Of a stretch of DNA of 64,000 nucleotides, positions 25,262 through 34,164 are shown in pieces. Below the pieces are notes generated by a model, which saw only the letters and a list, made by a program, of their open reading frames with translations, was not told the origin of the DNA and searched no databases. Location of the stretch: positions 1-64,000 of the forward strand of contig JBBFLV010000005.1 of NCBI GenBank assembly GCA_037478835.1, in the 5' to 3' direction. The stretch's first letter is position 1; each line of letters begins with the position of its first letter. The position numbers and the translations under genes are program-made. This DNA comes from 630D-37 sp037478835 (GTDB lineage Bacteria; Chloroflexota; Anaerolineae; Anaerolineales; Villigracilaceae).

Positions 25262-27316
25262 ATGAAACAGATTGTCTCTTTCTTTGCCCCTCATCCTCAC
25301 CTGGAAAAAGGCTCCCCTGCACGGCTACAGGCCCAAATGGCGCTTTTCGTCCCCCTCATTGCCTTGTTCTTGTACTTTCTACCTGAACTATGGTTTTCTC
25401 TAGCAGAAGGACGCACAGGCCCAACACTTCTCCTGTTGACCGGAACGATAGCCACCCTGGTCGCCTTCTTCCTGGCGCGCACCCTTGCCTACCGCCTGGG
25501 GATCGGCATTTTGCTTGGCGTGTGGTGGTTCAATATGATATTGGATGTTGTCGGCGAACCGGGAACCCTGACCGGCCTGAGCGAATTTTTCTGGATGATC
25601 TTCGGTCTCCTTATGGGCCTGATGCTCCTTACACCGCAAGTCTATGCAATCTACGCTCTGGCCGGGGGGATGGTGTTGGCAATAGACTGGCTGTTCGTAC
25701 CCCATACTCAGGAAGCGTTCAGCTTACACAGCACACGGCTATTCATGTACATCAGTGCAGCAACTCTACTGGGATTGGCAAATTACTTTTACTATCGCTC
25801 ATACCGGGAACGTTACCTCGCACAAAAAGAGATCACATCTCAAAGAGAATATTTACAGGTACTGCTGGACAGCCTGCAATCCCCTTTTTATGTCATCGAT
25901 CCACATACCTATCAAATCCGGTTTGCCAATCAAGCGGCCAGAGCACTGGGAATTGATACCGGACGTGAAGTATTTACCTGCTACCGTCTAACCCATCGGC
26001 GAGAGACGCCTTGCTCCGGCCTAGAGCACCCCTGTCCCCTGCAGCATGTAATCAACGGAAAAGCCCCATATACCGTCGAGCATATCCACTACAAGCCTGA
26101 CGGTTCAACGTACTACGCAGAGGTCCATGGATATCCCGTCTTTGATGCCGCAGGGAATGTGGTGGCAATGATTGAGTATTCGATTGACATTACCGAACGC
26201 AAGCGCGCGGAGGAAAAGATCCGTAAACTGGAAAAGGCGGTGGAATATGCCGCTTCCGGTGTCGTGATCACCGATACGGAAGGCACGATCGAATATGCCA
26301 ATCCCGTGATCCAGCGAATGACAGGCTATACGTTAGGCGAACTGCTCGGACAAAACCCCAGGTTGCTAAAATCCGGTAAAACACCACGGGAGGTATATGC
26401 CGATCTATGGAGTACGATCAAACGGGGAGATGTCTGGCAGGGAGAGTTGATCAACCGCCGTAAGGATGGAAGCCTGTACTACGAATTCCAAACAATTGCC
26501 CCCGTGCGCAATGAACGGGGTGAAATTACGAACTTTGTGGCGATCAAGCTTGATGTGACCCGTCAAAAAGAACTGGAAGAGAACTTACGAGCAGAAAAAG
26601 AACGCGCCGAAGCCGCCAGCCGCTTCAAGAGTCGCCTGTTGGCAAACGTCAGTCACGATATGCGCACCCCGTTGGGTGCGATCATCGGCTATGGGGAAAT
26701 GCTTGTAGATGGCGTTTTTGGAAACCTAAGTGAGGAGCAAAAAGAAAAAATCCGCGAAATGGTGAACAGTGCCGAAAGGCTGAATGCCTTTATCACCAAC
26801 CTGCTCCATCAGGCCGAGTTGGAAAGTGGAAAACTACGCCTAAACCCGCGACCTTTTGCGCCAGCCGAGCTTTTTAAGGTGCTGAGCTCTAGCCTGGCAC
26901 TGGCAAAATGGAAAGGATTAGAAGTCATCACCGAGATCGATCCATCGTTACCCCCCACACTGAAGGGTGACCTCTACTGGATGCAGCAGATCCTTACCAA
27001 CCTGCTGGATAACGCCATCAAATACACAGAGAAGGGACAGGTTTGGGTTCGGCTGCGCCGCATGAACGAAACCCATTGGGCGATGGAAGTGCAAGATACC
27101 GGGATCGGCATCCCACCCGAAAAGCACGAAGCCATCTTTGAGGCTTTCACGCAGGCGGAGGATTCCCATCAGTATTATGGGTCGGGACTAGGCCTGGCAA
27201 TCGTCCGACAACTGGTTGAAGAAATGCACGGACGTATTCTCCTGGAAAGCACTCCCGGCAAAGGAAGCACATTTACCGTTGTATTCCCCATCGAAGGAGA
27301 AAATCATGCCGCGTGA
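25262..27316 (+). CDS. membrane sensor histidine kinase with two PAS domains
   Basis: 684 aa. An N-terminal block of about six helices (residues 25-180) has no named domain that I recognise. The first PAS domain (about 195-325) contains a Cys cluster, FTCYRLTHRRETPCSGLEHPCPL, seen in PAS domains that may bind metal or sense redox. A second PAS (about 330-445) and a short coiled coil follow. The HisKA box has phospho-acceptor His 465 (NVSHDMRTPLG). The HATPase has NLLDNAIKYT, DTGIGIPPEKHEAIFEAF and GSGLGLAIVRQL. The gene overlaps the response regulator by 11 bp. The signal is unknown. Confidence 0.92.
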   Translation: MKQIVSFFAPHPHLEKGSPARLQAQMALFVPLIALFLYFLPELWFSLAEGRTGPTLLLLTGTIATLVAFFLARTLAYRLGIGILLGVWWFNMILDVVGEPGTLTGLSEFFWMIFGLLMGLMLLTPQVYAIYALAGGMVLAIDWLFVPHTQEAFSLHSTRLFMYISAATLLGLANYFYYRSYRERYLAQKEITSQREYLQVLLDSLQSPFYVIDPHTYQIRFANQAARALGIDTGREVFTCYRLTHRRETPCSGLEHPCPLQHVINGKAPYTVEHIHYKPDGSTYYAEVHGYPVFDAAGNVVAMIEYSIDITERKRAEEKIRKLEKAVEYAASGVVITDTEGTIEYANPVIQRMTGYTLGELLGQNPRLLKSGKTPREVYADLWSTIKRGDVWQGELINRRKDGSLYYEFQTIAPVRNERGEITNFVAIKLDVTRQKELEENLRAEKERAEAASRFKSRLLANVSHDMRTPLGAIIGYGEMLVDGVFGNLSEEQKEKIREMVNSAERLNAFITNLLHQAELESGKLRLNPRPFAPAELFKVLSSSLALAKWKGLEVITEIDPSLPPTLKGDLYWMQQILTNLLDNAIKYTEKGQVWVRLRRMNETHWAMEVQDTGIGIPPEKHEAIFEAFTQAEDSHQYYGSGLGLAIVRQLVEEMHGRILLESTPGKGSTFTVVFPIEGENHAA

Positions 27317-27665
27317 AATCTTGCTCGTCGAAGACGATCCCCATCAGGCAGAGATTTTTAGCTTTGCCCTGGGACAAACCGGCCTGATCGTCCATCACTT
27401 GAAAGATGGAGCCGAAGTATTACCCTTTCTGAAAGAACATGCCCCGGAGCTTGTTGTGCTTGACTTACATTTGCCGAACCTGAGAGGCGATAAGATCCTG
27501 CAGGCGTTACGGGCCAACCCGGCCACTGCAAATTGCAAGGTGATCTTGGCAACCGCCGATCCACGCCTGGCAGATCGGCTCCAAGACCAGGCCGACCTGG
27601 TATTGCTCAAACCGATTAGCTACCAACAGCTCAAAGAGCTGGCCAAGCGTCTGTTGGCAGATTGA
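27306..27665 (+). CDS. single-domain response regulator
   Basis: 119 aa receiver domain with no output domain. Acidic pocket EDD at residues 9-11, phospho-acceptor Asp 53 (VVLDLHLPN), Thr in LATADP, Lys in LLKPIS. The start at 27306 is chosen because the domain begins there; an upstream ATG at 27216 would read through the end of the kinase gene. Probably relays phosphate from the kinase by protein contact. Confidence 0.92.
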   Translation: MPREILLVEDDPHQAEIFSFALGQTGLIVHHLKDGAEVLPFLKEHAPELVVLDLHLPNLRGDKILQALRANPATANCKVILATADPRLADRLQDQADLVLLKPISYQQLKELAKRLLAD

Positions 27666-27691
27666 AGATTTGCCCCTGCCCGGCAAGAGGA

Positions 27692-29845
27692 TTACTCCTC
27701 TTCTTCGCCCTCTTCTATCCCCTCTTCTCCCTCGATAAGCACTTCACGCTCACGGCCGGGACCTTCCGGTGGGCCGACGATACCACGCGCTTCAAGCTCA
27801 TCCAGCAAACGGGCGGCGCGCGGGTAGCCGATGCGCAGGCGCCGCTGGAGCAACGAAGCAGAGGCACGGCGGGTTTGCCGCAGGATGCGGATGGCTTCTT
27901 CGATCAGGGCATCTTCTTGTTCGTCTTCTTCGGCCAGCAGGCGCTCCCACGGGGCAGCGGAATCAGCAGGTGGAGCCGTCTTCTGCCAGTGACCAAGCAG
28001 GCGGTCGATCTCGGCATCGCTGACGAAGACGCCCTGCGCGCGGATCGGGGTGCCCACTTCCGGGTGCAGGAAGAGCATATCGCCACGGCCAAGGAGCGTT
28101 TCGGCACCGGGCATATCGAGGATGACGCGGCTATCCACGCCGGAAGTGACGGCAAAGGCGATGCGCGCCGGGAAGTTCGCCTTGATCAGGCCGGTGATGA
28201 CATCCGTGCTGGGGCGCTGGGTGGCGACGACGAGGTGAATGCCGGTGGCACGCGCCATTTGTGCCAGGCGCACCAGGTTGTGCTCGGTCTGATCGGGGGC
28301 GGCCATGATGAGATCGGCCAGTTCGTCGATCAAAATGACGATGCGCGGGATGGGGGGTTGTTTTTGACGCGCCAGGCGCTGATTGTAGCTCTGGAGATCG
28401 CGCGTGTGGACGCTTTCCAGTAGGCGATAGCGATTTTCCATCTCGGTCACGGCCCAGCGCAGCGCCGCCAGGATGCGCTCGATTTGGGTCTCCACTTTGC
28501 CATAGAGGTGCGGCAGGCCGTTGAAGCGGATGAGCTCGACCATTTTCGAGTCGATCATCACCAGGCGCAGTTCCTGGGGAGTGTTGTTCATCGCCAGGCA
28601 GGTGGCAATGGAAGTGAGACAGACGGATTTTCCGGAGCCAGTGGTGCCGGCGATCAGCAGATGCGGCAGACGCGCCAGATCGGCCAGCACCGGTTGACCG
28701 GAGACATCGCGCCCCAGCGCTAGGGTGAGCGGGCTGCGCTGTTTGCGAAATTCTTCGCTTTCCAGGATGGCGCGCAGGCGGACGACGCTGTTGCGTCCGT
28801 TCGGCACTTCGATGCCGACATACGGCTTGCCGGGAACCGGGGCTTCGATGCGCAGGCGCTCGGCGGCCAACGCCAAGGCCAGATCGCGCTGTAAGGCGGC
28901 GATCTGGGCAACGCGCACTTTCATTTGCTGTTCATCCTCTCCATTCCCTTTGCGAATGAAGCCGGGTTGAACGGCATATTGGGTGATCGTCGGCCCTACC
29001 CGAAAACCAACGACACGCGCCGGGATGCCGAATTCGGCCAGGGTTTTTTCGATCAGGCCGGCCGTTTGGTTGATGGTGCGCTCATCGGGGCGGTAATTCG
29101 TATCCGGAAGGAGTAGATCAAGGGGCGGCAGCTCGGCGCGACGGAGGATCGGCTCGGCCGGCGACTCTTCTTTCTTTGGCGGCAGGCGGAAGGATTTGCG
29201 AAATTCAGGCGGCAAGGATGGCGCAGGGCGCGGGGTAGAAACAGGCTTCGGCGCCTCCGTAGCTGCAGGAACGGGCACCGCCGCCGCGGCTTCCTCCTGT
29301 TTCTCGTCCGGCACCCCGGCCCATTGACGCAGCCAACGCTCCAGGGGGGCACCCAGGCCCAGGGCGGCACCTACGCTTCCGATCCACAAAATAAAAATCA
29401 ATATCCCCGCCAACCAGGAAGGCAGGAAGAGGCTGAAAAGGGTGGCAAGCCCCCAGCCTAGGCGTCCACCATCCAGGCCGAGCTCGGCACGGGAAAGGGA
29501 GAGCCCGCCGAGGAAGGCAAGAAGAGGAAGCGCCAGCAGGAGGGTAAATTCCATGCCGAGAAAGCGCCCCCAAGAGAAGGTACGCCGCGGGCGCAGGAAG
29601 TACAGGCCGGCCAGTATGAGCTGTAAGATGAGCAAGTAACTGCCCCAACCCAACCAGCGCCGTAAGAGTTCTCCCAAAAAGATGGTGAATAGGCCCTGAC
29701 TCCAACCACGAACGGCGAACAGGCAGAGCAATGCCAGGGTGAAGAGGAAGAGGGCGGCCAGATCGGCGCCGAAACGGGCCAATCGGCGCAACCATTGGAG
29801 CAGGGCGGCTTCCCAGCCGAGGGGAGGGGGGGCTTGCGAGGTCAC
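27692..29845 (-). CDS. ftsK: DNA translocase FtsK/SpoIIIE
   Basis: Septal DNA pump that clears and resolves chromosomes at division. 717 aa: four N-terminal helices (about 20-170), a short Pro/Glu-rich linker, then the motor with Walker A GTTGSGKSV and Walker B IVILIDELADLIM, followed by VATQRPSTDVITGLIKANFPARIAF. The C-terminal winged-helix gamma domain (EEAIRILRQTRRASASLLQRRL) reads the KOPS-type polarity signal. The linker is much shorter than in E. coli. The start overlaps the S1-domain gene stop by four bases. Confidence 0.95.
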   Translation of the reverse strand: MTSQAPPPLGWEAALLQWLRRLARFGADLAALFLFTLALLCLFAVRGWSQGLFTIFLGELLRRWLGWGSYLLILQLILAGLYFLRPRRTFSWGRFLGMEFTLLLALPLLAFLGGLSLSRAELGLDGGRLGWGLATLFSLFLPSWLAGILIFILWIGSVGAALGLGAPLERWLRQWAGVPDEKQEEAAAAVPVPAATEAPKPVSTPRPAPSLPPEFRKSFRLPPKKEESPAEPILRRAELPPLDLLLPDTNYRPDERTINQTAGLIEKTLAEFGIPARVVGFRVGPTITQYAVQPGFIRKGNGEDEQQMKVRVAQIAALQRDLALALAAERLRIEAPVPGKPYVGIEVPNGRNSVVRLRAILESEEFRKQRSPLTLALGRDVSGQPVLADLARLPHLLIAGTTGSGKSVCLTSIATCLAMNNTPQELRLVMIDSKMVELIRFNGLPHLYGKVETQIERILAALRWAVTEMENRYRLLESVHTRDLQSYNQRLARQKQPPIPRIVILIDELADLIMAAPDQTEHNLVRLAQMARATGIHLVVATQRPSTDVITGLIKANFPARIAFAVTSGVDSRVILDMPGAETLLGRGDMLFLHPEVGTPIRAQGVFVSDAEIDRLLGHWQKTAPPADSAAPWERLLAEEDEQEDALIEEAIRILRQTRRASASLLQRRLRIGYPRAARLLDELEARGIVGPPEGPGREREVLIEGEEGIEEGEEEE

Positions 29846-30792
29846 GATTGGATCGAGGTTCCTTCAGGAATGGGCAAGAGGCTTAGCCCCATACGCTGAT
29901 GCTCCGGCTCGACGTGGATGACGCGCACCTGCACTTGCTGCCCTTCGGAGAGCAGGTCGCGCACGGTTTGGCCTTCGCCAAGGGGCATTTGGGAGATGTG
30001 GATCAACCCTTCCAGGCCGTTTTCCAGGCGGGCAAAGGCGCCATAGGAGAGGATGGTGGTGACGGTGGCCGGGAAGTAGCGATCGAGCACTTTTTCGGGG
30101 GTGAAGTCTTCCCAGGGATTGGGCAAGAGGCGTTTAAGGCTGAGGGCAATGCGACAGCGCTCCGGGGAAATATCCACCACCAGCAGTTCCAGTTCCTGGC
30201 CGTATTGGGCGTGGTGCGAAGGATGGATGACACGTCCCCAGGAAAGCTCGGAGATGTGAACCAGGCCTTCGATGCCGCCCAGGTCGACAAAGATGCCGAA
30301 ATCGGTGATGTTGGTGACGCGCCCGCGCACGCGTTGCCCAACCTTAAGGCTTTGGAAGAGGCGCAAGCGCTGACCGGGGCCGGCCTCGGCGGCGCGCTCG
30401 GAGAAGATCAGGCGCTCCTCTTCGGGGTTGCATTCGATCAGCTTGACGCGTAGGACGCGCCCAAGGTAGGCTTTTAGGCACCTTTGACGCTCTTCCTCGT
30501 CCATTTGAGGCGTGATCTCGCTCAGATGCGAGAAGGGGATGAAGCCGGAGAAGCCTTCCCCTTCCACCAATAGCCCCCCACGATTGGCCGCCGTGACGGT
30601 AACGTTCAGGATTTCGTCATCCAGGTACATTCGGCGGAGGCGCTCCAGGCGCGGGTCGGTCTTTACCTGGGGCGGGTTCTTTTTGGGAGGAAAGAATTGC
30701 TCTTCTTCGGCCAGGACGGATTCCCACCACTTTTCATCCAGCCAGGGGTGGTGATTGTGGGGACGAGGACGTGCTTGGGTACGAGTCACCAT
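29842..30792 (-). CDS. S1-domain RNA-binding protein, ribosomal protein S1-like
   Basis: 316 aa with three S1 OB-folds: about 57-125 (more divergent, ILNVTVTAANRGGLLVEGEGFSG), 145-215 (VRGRVTNITDFGIFVDLGGIEGLVHISELSW) and 233-305 (ATVTTILSYGAFARLENGLEGLIHISQM). Full-length bacterial S1 usually has four to six, so this could be a short S1 or an accessory RNA-binding protein. It overlaps ftsK, so the two are cotranscribed. Confidence 0.85.
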   Translation of the reverse strand: MVTRTQARPRPHNHHPWLDEKWWESVLAEEEQFFPPKKNPPQVKTDPRLERLRRMYLDDEILNVTVTAANRGGLLVEGEGFSGFIPFSHLSEITPQMDEEERQRCLKAYLGRVLRVKLIECNPEEERLIFSERAAEAGPGQRLRLFQSLKVGQRVRGRVTNITDFGIFVDLGGIEGLVHISELSWGRVIHPSHHAQYGQELELLVVDISPERCRIALSLKRLLPNPWEDFTPEKVLDRYFPATVTTILSYGAFARLENGLEGLIHISQMPLGEGQTVRDLLSEGQQVQVRVIHVEPEHQRMGLSLLPIPEGTSIQS

Positions 30793-31075
30793 TAAAGACC
30801 TCCGTTTTCAAGATTGGAAAAGGTAAGATGAGAACGGGAGAGGGTGAGAGCGGGAGAATAGGAGAGCAAGAGAGGATGAGAGCGGGAGAATAGGAGAGCA
30901 AGAGAGGATGAGAGCGGGAGAAGATGAGAGCGGGAGAGGGGTGGTTGGGTGGTCGGATGGTCAGATGGTCGGGTGGTTGCTTTACGGTCTACGGTCAACG
31001 GTCTACCGTCGGTGAAGCAGGAGAGCAAGAGAGCGGGAGAGGAGGAGAAGAGGAGAGAGTAAGGGTGCGAGAGGG
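30793..31075. repeat. purine-rich intergenic tandem repeats
   Basis: On the plus strand a 32-bp GA-rich unit (TGAGAGCGGGAGAATAGGAG plus 12 more) occurs at 30845-30876 and 30877-30908, then two shortened copies to about 30940. Next comes an octamer-like run (GGTCGGAT, GGTCAGAT, GGTCGGGT) at about 30950-30980, and a mosaic of ACGGTC/TACCGTC words to 31016. The pattern looks like replication slippage. It separates the S1 gene from the operon upstream and encodes nothing recognisable. Confidence 0.85.
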
Positions 31076-32995
31076 TCATAGGTCCTCCCTGGAGAGCGCT
31101 TCCATTTCCATTTTGATGATCGCCTGGGCGACGGCGGCGATGGCAGTGCGCTGTTTGCGATAGAGATCGGCTTCGGAAAGGGCCAGGCGTTCGGCGATCT
31201 GACGCACCTTGCGCCCTTCAATGAATTTCATTTCCAAGATATTGTAGAGCAACCATTCGGTGGTGAAACGGCGCTCCCCCGGCGGGCGGGTGGTCTCAAT
31301 GGCACGGCGCAACAGGGCACGCAAGGCATTGGTAGGATTACCGCCATGTTCGGCCAGCGCTTGCTGGACAATGTGCAATTTGAGCAAGGGATTGTTCTGA
31401 AGCTTCGGCCCGCCCCAATAGTGATCGAGGGCCTCCTTGACCCACTGGATCAGATCGGCTTCGGGAGGCAGGGTAGGGGAAAGCACACTTTGCGCATCTT
31501 CATAGCGCGCCGCGGCACGGAGTCGCTGCACCAGGTCCATCTGGGGTCGCAACTGAAGCAACACGCGCCATAGACGTTGCTGGATCAGACGATCTTCCAG
31601 CGCCAAAGAGACCCGTTCGGCCAGCAGAGAAAGCGCAGTCCACTGCTCATCCTGCGGTGAGGAGGCTTCACTCCAGGCAATCCCTAAAATGCCCAAGAGG
31701 GTGTTGTTTTGAGGCGATTGCTGAAGGCGCACCGGGTAAAGCGGGATGAGCAAAAAACCATCCCAGATGAAACCACGACGGGCACCGTTGGCGCCCTCCA
31801 GGGCCTGCAACATTTGATCGATGCTCCCTTCCGGCAAAGTTTCCTGGCCGGAGAAAAGGAGTAGGCCGATCTCCTGCCCTTCTAGGGCGGCAACGAAAGC
31901 GGACGGAGAATGAAACGAATCGCGTGCGGCGGCCAGAAGCGCTTCCAGAAACTGGCGCAGATCGCCCTCGGTCAGGAAACGTTCTTCCAGGCTCTGGAAA
32001 AGGGTGAGTTCTTGGCGGTCGCTTCCGAAAAAGAGCCAACGTTCCCACAGCGGTGCCACCAGGGTGATGAGATGCTCCAGGAGCAGGATGGAGAGCACAA
32101 CCGAGAAAGGCACAAAGCCGGAATACGGCGTGCCCCAGAAAATTTCTCCCAGGCGACGCACCACGGTCATCAGACCAAGGGCAAAGGAGGCCGTGATCGG
32201 GCCGCGCATCAGCCACTTGAAGAGACGCGCCTTGATGACACGGTCCGGCCAGGAAACGCCGAAGAACGCTACAGCATAGGCCATGATCACGATCAGCGTG
32301 CCGACGATCAGGTCGCTCAAGATGGCGGCGAACCAGAACAGCAAGGCATGGGAACCGATCAGGGGAGCGCTGTAGATCAGGTAAGGGAAGGAGCCCAGCG
32401 CCGGAGCCGTTGCACCGGCCATCAGATAAAGCATACGTCGGCGCCCGCCAGGGGTTAGCACACGGCGATAGGCGCGTCCAAAGTTGATCCAGGCCCAAGT
32501 GATGATACCGATGTAATAAAGGGTGAAGAGATGTGTCCAGGGAGTGCGCTGCAAATAAGGTGCCGGCGGACGATCGAGCACCGCCGCGCCGACCAGGCGA
32601 CCGCTCAACAAGAGGCCGAGGAAGCCGATCGCGAGCAAGTAGGTGAGACGAACGGCCAAGCGCCGACGCCCCCGCGAGGGCCGGCCGGTCGTTTCCAGCA
32701 AAGCATCCGAAAGGTGTAAATAGGCCGGCGGTAGAAAAATCAACCCCGGCCATTGCAGACGGAGCAAAAGGTCAATGCCTGCGGCGGGGATGGTTTCGTT
32801 CTGTAGGGCCTCGGTGGTAAAGACCACGGCCACACAGAGCAGGATCAGGATGAACGAGCGCGCCACACGATCGCGCAAATTGAAGGTAAGGGCATAAAGA
32901 AGCAACGAGAAGGCCGTGATAGCCACCCCGGCCGTCAGGATGCGATTGAGGATTTCCAGCCCCAGTAAAAGCGAAAGTCCTTCTCCGGTAAACAT
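31076..32995 (-). CDS. membrane protein with 7TM-sensor-like N-terminus and HTH-like C-terminus
   Basis: 639 aa, function not recognised. About eight hydrophobic helices (residues 10-310) resemble the 7TM region found at the front of some sensor kinases. The middle (about 330-500) looks GAF-like (LTEGDLRQFLEALLAAARDSF, FVAALEGQEIGLLLF). The end (about 560-639) is helical and HTH-like (FTTEWLLYNILEMKFIEGRK-VRQIAERLALSEADLYRKQR). There is no kinase domain. A membrane one-component regulator is a possibility. It is the last gene of an apparent four-gene operon, 3 bp after the GNAT stop. Confidence 0.6.
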   Translation of the reverse strand: MFTGEGLSLLLGLEILNRILTAGVAITAFSLLLYALTFNLRDRVARSFILILLCVAVVFTTEALQNETIPAAGIDLLLRLQWPGLIFLPPAYLHLSDALLETTGRPSRGRRRLAVRLTYLLAIGFLGLLLSGRLVGAAVLDRPPAPYLQRTPWTHLFTLYYIGIITWAWINFGRAYRRVLTPGGRRRMLYLMAGATAPALGSFPYLIYSAPLIGSHALLFWFAAILSDLIVGTLIVIMAYAVAFFGVSWPDRVIKARLFKWLMRGPITASFALGLMTVVRRLGEIFWGTPYSGFVPFSVVLSILLLEHLITLVAPLWERWLFFGSDRQELTLFQSLEERFLTEGDLRQFLEALLAAARDSFHSPSAFVAALEGQEIGLLLFSGQETLPEGSIDQMLQALEGANGARRGFIWDGFLLIPLYPVRLQQSPQNNTLLGILGIAWSEASSPQDEQWTALSLLAERVSLALEDRLIQQRLWRVLLQLRPQMDLVQRLRAAARYEDAQSVLSPTLPPEADLIQWVKEALDHYWGGPKLQNNPLLKLHIVQQALAEHGGNPTNALRALLRRAIETTRPPGERRFTTEWLLYNILEMKFIEGRKVRQIAERLALSEADLYRKQRTAIAAVAQAIIKMEMEALSREDL

Positions 32996-32998
32996 TGG

Positions 32999-33538
32999 CT
33001 ATCGAATCACTTTGCAGAAGAAGAGGGTCACATCTCTCGAAGGATAGTAAGCTTCATTATACCCACAGAATTCAAAAAGGTGTTTTTGCGCCAGGCACAC
33101 GGCAGGATGATTTTTGGCAGGAAGTTCCAGCATCAGGCGCGGGAGATGGTGTTCCAGCGCCCAATCCTGGGCAAGCTTGAGCAAGCGAGCGGCCAATCCC
33201 CGTCGACGTAGCACCGGCGCGATCATCAGATCGGTGATGTGCACCAGATCAAGGGCCAGATCGGCCTGTAACGTCATGTAACCTACAGGAGCATTCCCCT
33301 CCGTGACCACCCAAAAAGCCGATTTGAGATGCCACACATCTGGCAAGGCAGAGAGATTACGCGGATATTCGACCCGGATCGGGCGCGGCAAACGCACCTG
33401 ACGCAGGGTCGCATGGATCTGCGGTGCCTCGTGTCGCAGTTCGAGCTGCCAGACATATTCACTGTGCACGCTATGATCCAGCTTGAGGAGCACAGGAATA
33501 TCCGATGCAATCGCCGGACGGATGTTCAGAGCATTCAT
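32999..33538 (-). CDS. GNAT-family N-acetyltransferase
   Basis: 179 aa acetyltransferase. The acetyl-CoA motif A is DLMIAPVLRRRGLAARLLKLAQDWA (Arg/Gly-x-x-Gly loop), followed by LMLELPAKNHPAVCLAQKHLFEFCGY. The start at 33538 is preferred over an upstream ATG at 33652, because it overlaps the preceding stop (ATGA) and the domain begins here. Substrate unknown. Confidence 0.82.
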   Translation of the reverse strand: MNALNIRPAIASDIPVLLKLDHSVHSEYVWQLELRHEAPQIHATLRQVRLPRPIRVEYPRNLSALPDVWHLKSAFWVVTEGNAPVGYMTLQADLALDLVHITDLMIAPVLRRRGLAARLLKLAQDWALEHHLPRLMLELPAKNHPAVCLAQKHLFEFCGYNEAYYPSRDVTLFFCKVIR

Positions 33539-34164
33539 TCGCTTCCCTTCACGCGTACCTGGATCACACAAGGTGGATAAAGGCGCCCGGCAACATCCAC
33601 GACCACCAGGCGCAAACGGTAATCTCCGGAAGCGAGGAGATTGGTGTTCCACGTTCCCAATGTGATCTCTTTGCCACTTTGCCGTCCGGCATAGATCGTA
33701 GTCCAGATCTCGCTTCCGAAAGGCGCATACTCATATTGATAAAAAGCGAACTCAGGCACATCCACCGTCCCGCGAATTTCCACCGTTCCACTGACCTCCG
33801 CACCGTTCTTCGGCTGCGTAATCGCCACCGAAGTGGTGCAACCCTGTGAAGAAGGGAGCGGTGATGCCACCGGAGAGGCCAGCAGATTCAGAGTAGGCGT
33901 AGGAAGCACTTCGCTGGCCGGCAACGAGGGTGCGATGAAGGTGGCCAGGGCAAATTCCCCACAGGCGAAAAGCAAAATCAACACGAAAAGGACCGCTTGC
34001 CGGCTCAGGCGACGCAGTGCCAGCTCCCGCTCCAGGGAAAAAACGGCCAGCCTCCATTCGTTCCAGGCCTGCCAGATGCCACGGAAAGCGAACAAACCAC
34101 CGATAGCAAGGAAGAGGTAGATCAATACCTCGTACCTGGCCAGGGTGAGATAGAGCTCGCTCAT
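33535..34164 (-). CDS. two-helix membrane protein with an Ig-like external domain
   Basis: 209 aa, function not recognised. Helices at about 13-32 and 56-80 are followed by a Pro/Ser linker and a beta-rich domain (about 110-209): VAITQPKNGAEVSGTVEIRG, Y-E-Y, IWTTIY, LGTWNTNLLASGDYRLRLVVVD. The same pattern (ITQP, VSGKVIIHG, W-Q-L-I, LGEWNTEGLEGIYILQLQV) forms the C-terminus of the PBP-like protein at 45429, so a shared surface or wall-associated domain is likely. Four-base overlaps on both sides tie it to the purine phosphorylase and GNAT genes. Confidence 0.7.
   Translation of the reverse strand: MSELYLTLARYEVLIYLFLAIGGLFAFRGIWQAWNEWRLAVFSLERELALRRLSRQAVLFVLILLFACGEFALATFIAPSLPASEVLPTPTLNLLASPVASPLPSSQGCTTSVAITQPKNGAEVSGTVEIRGTVDVPEFAFYQYEYAPFGSEIWTTIYAGRQSGKEITLGTWNTNLLASGDYRLRLVVVDVAGRLYPPCVIQVRVKGSE

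Noticed and set aside
30845..30940. CRISPR or coding repeats in the S1 upstream spacer
   Set aside because: Only two full 32-bp copies, no unique spacers, low-complexity purine sequence, and no cas genes.
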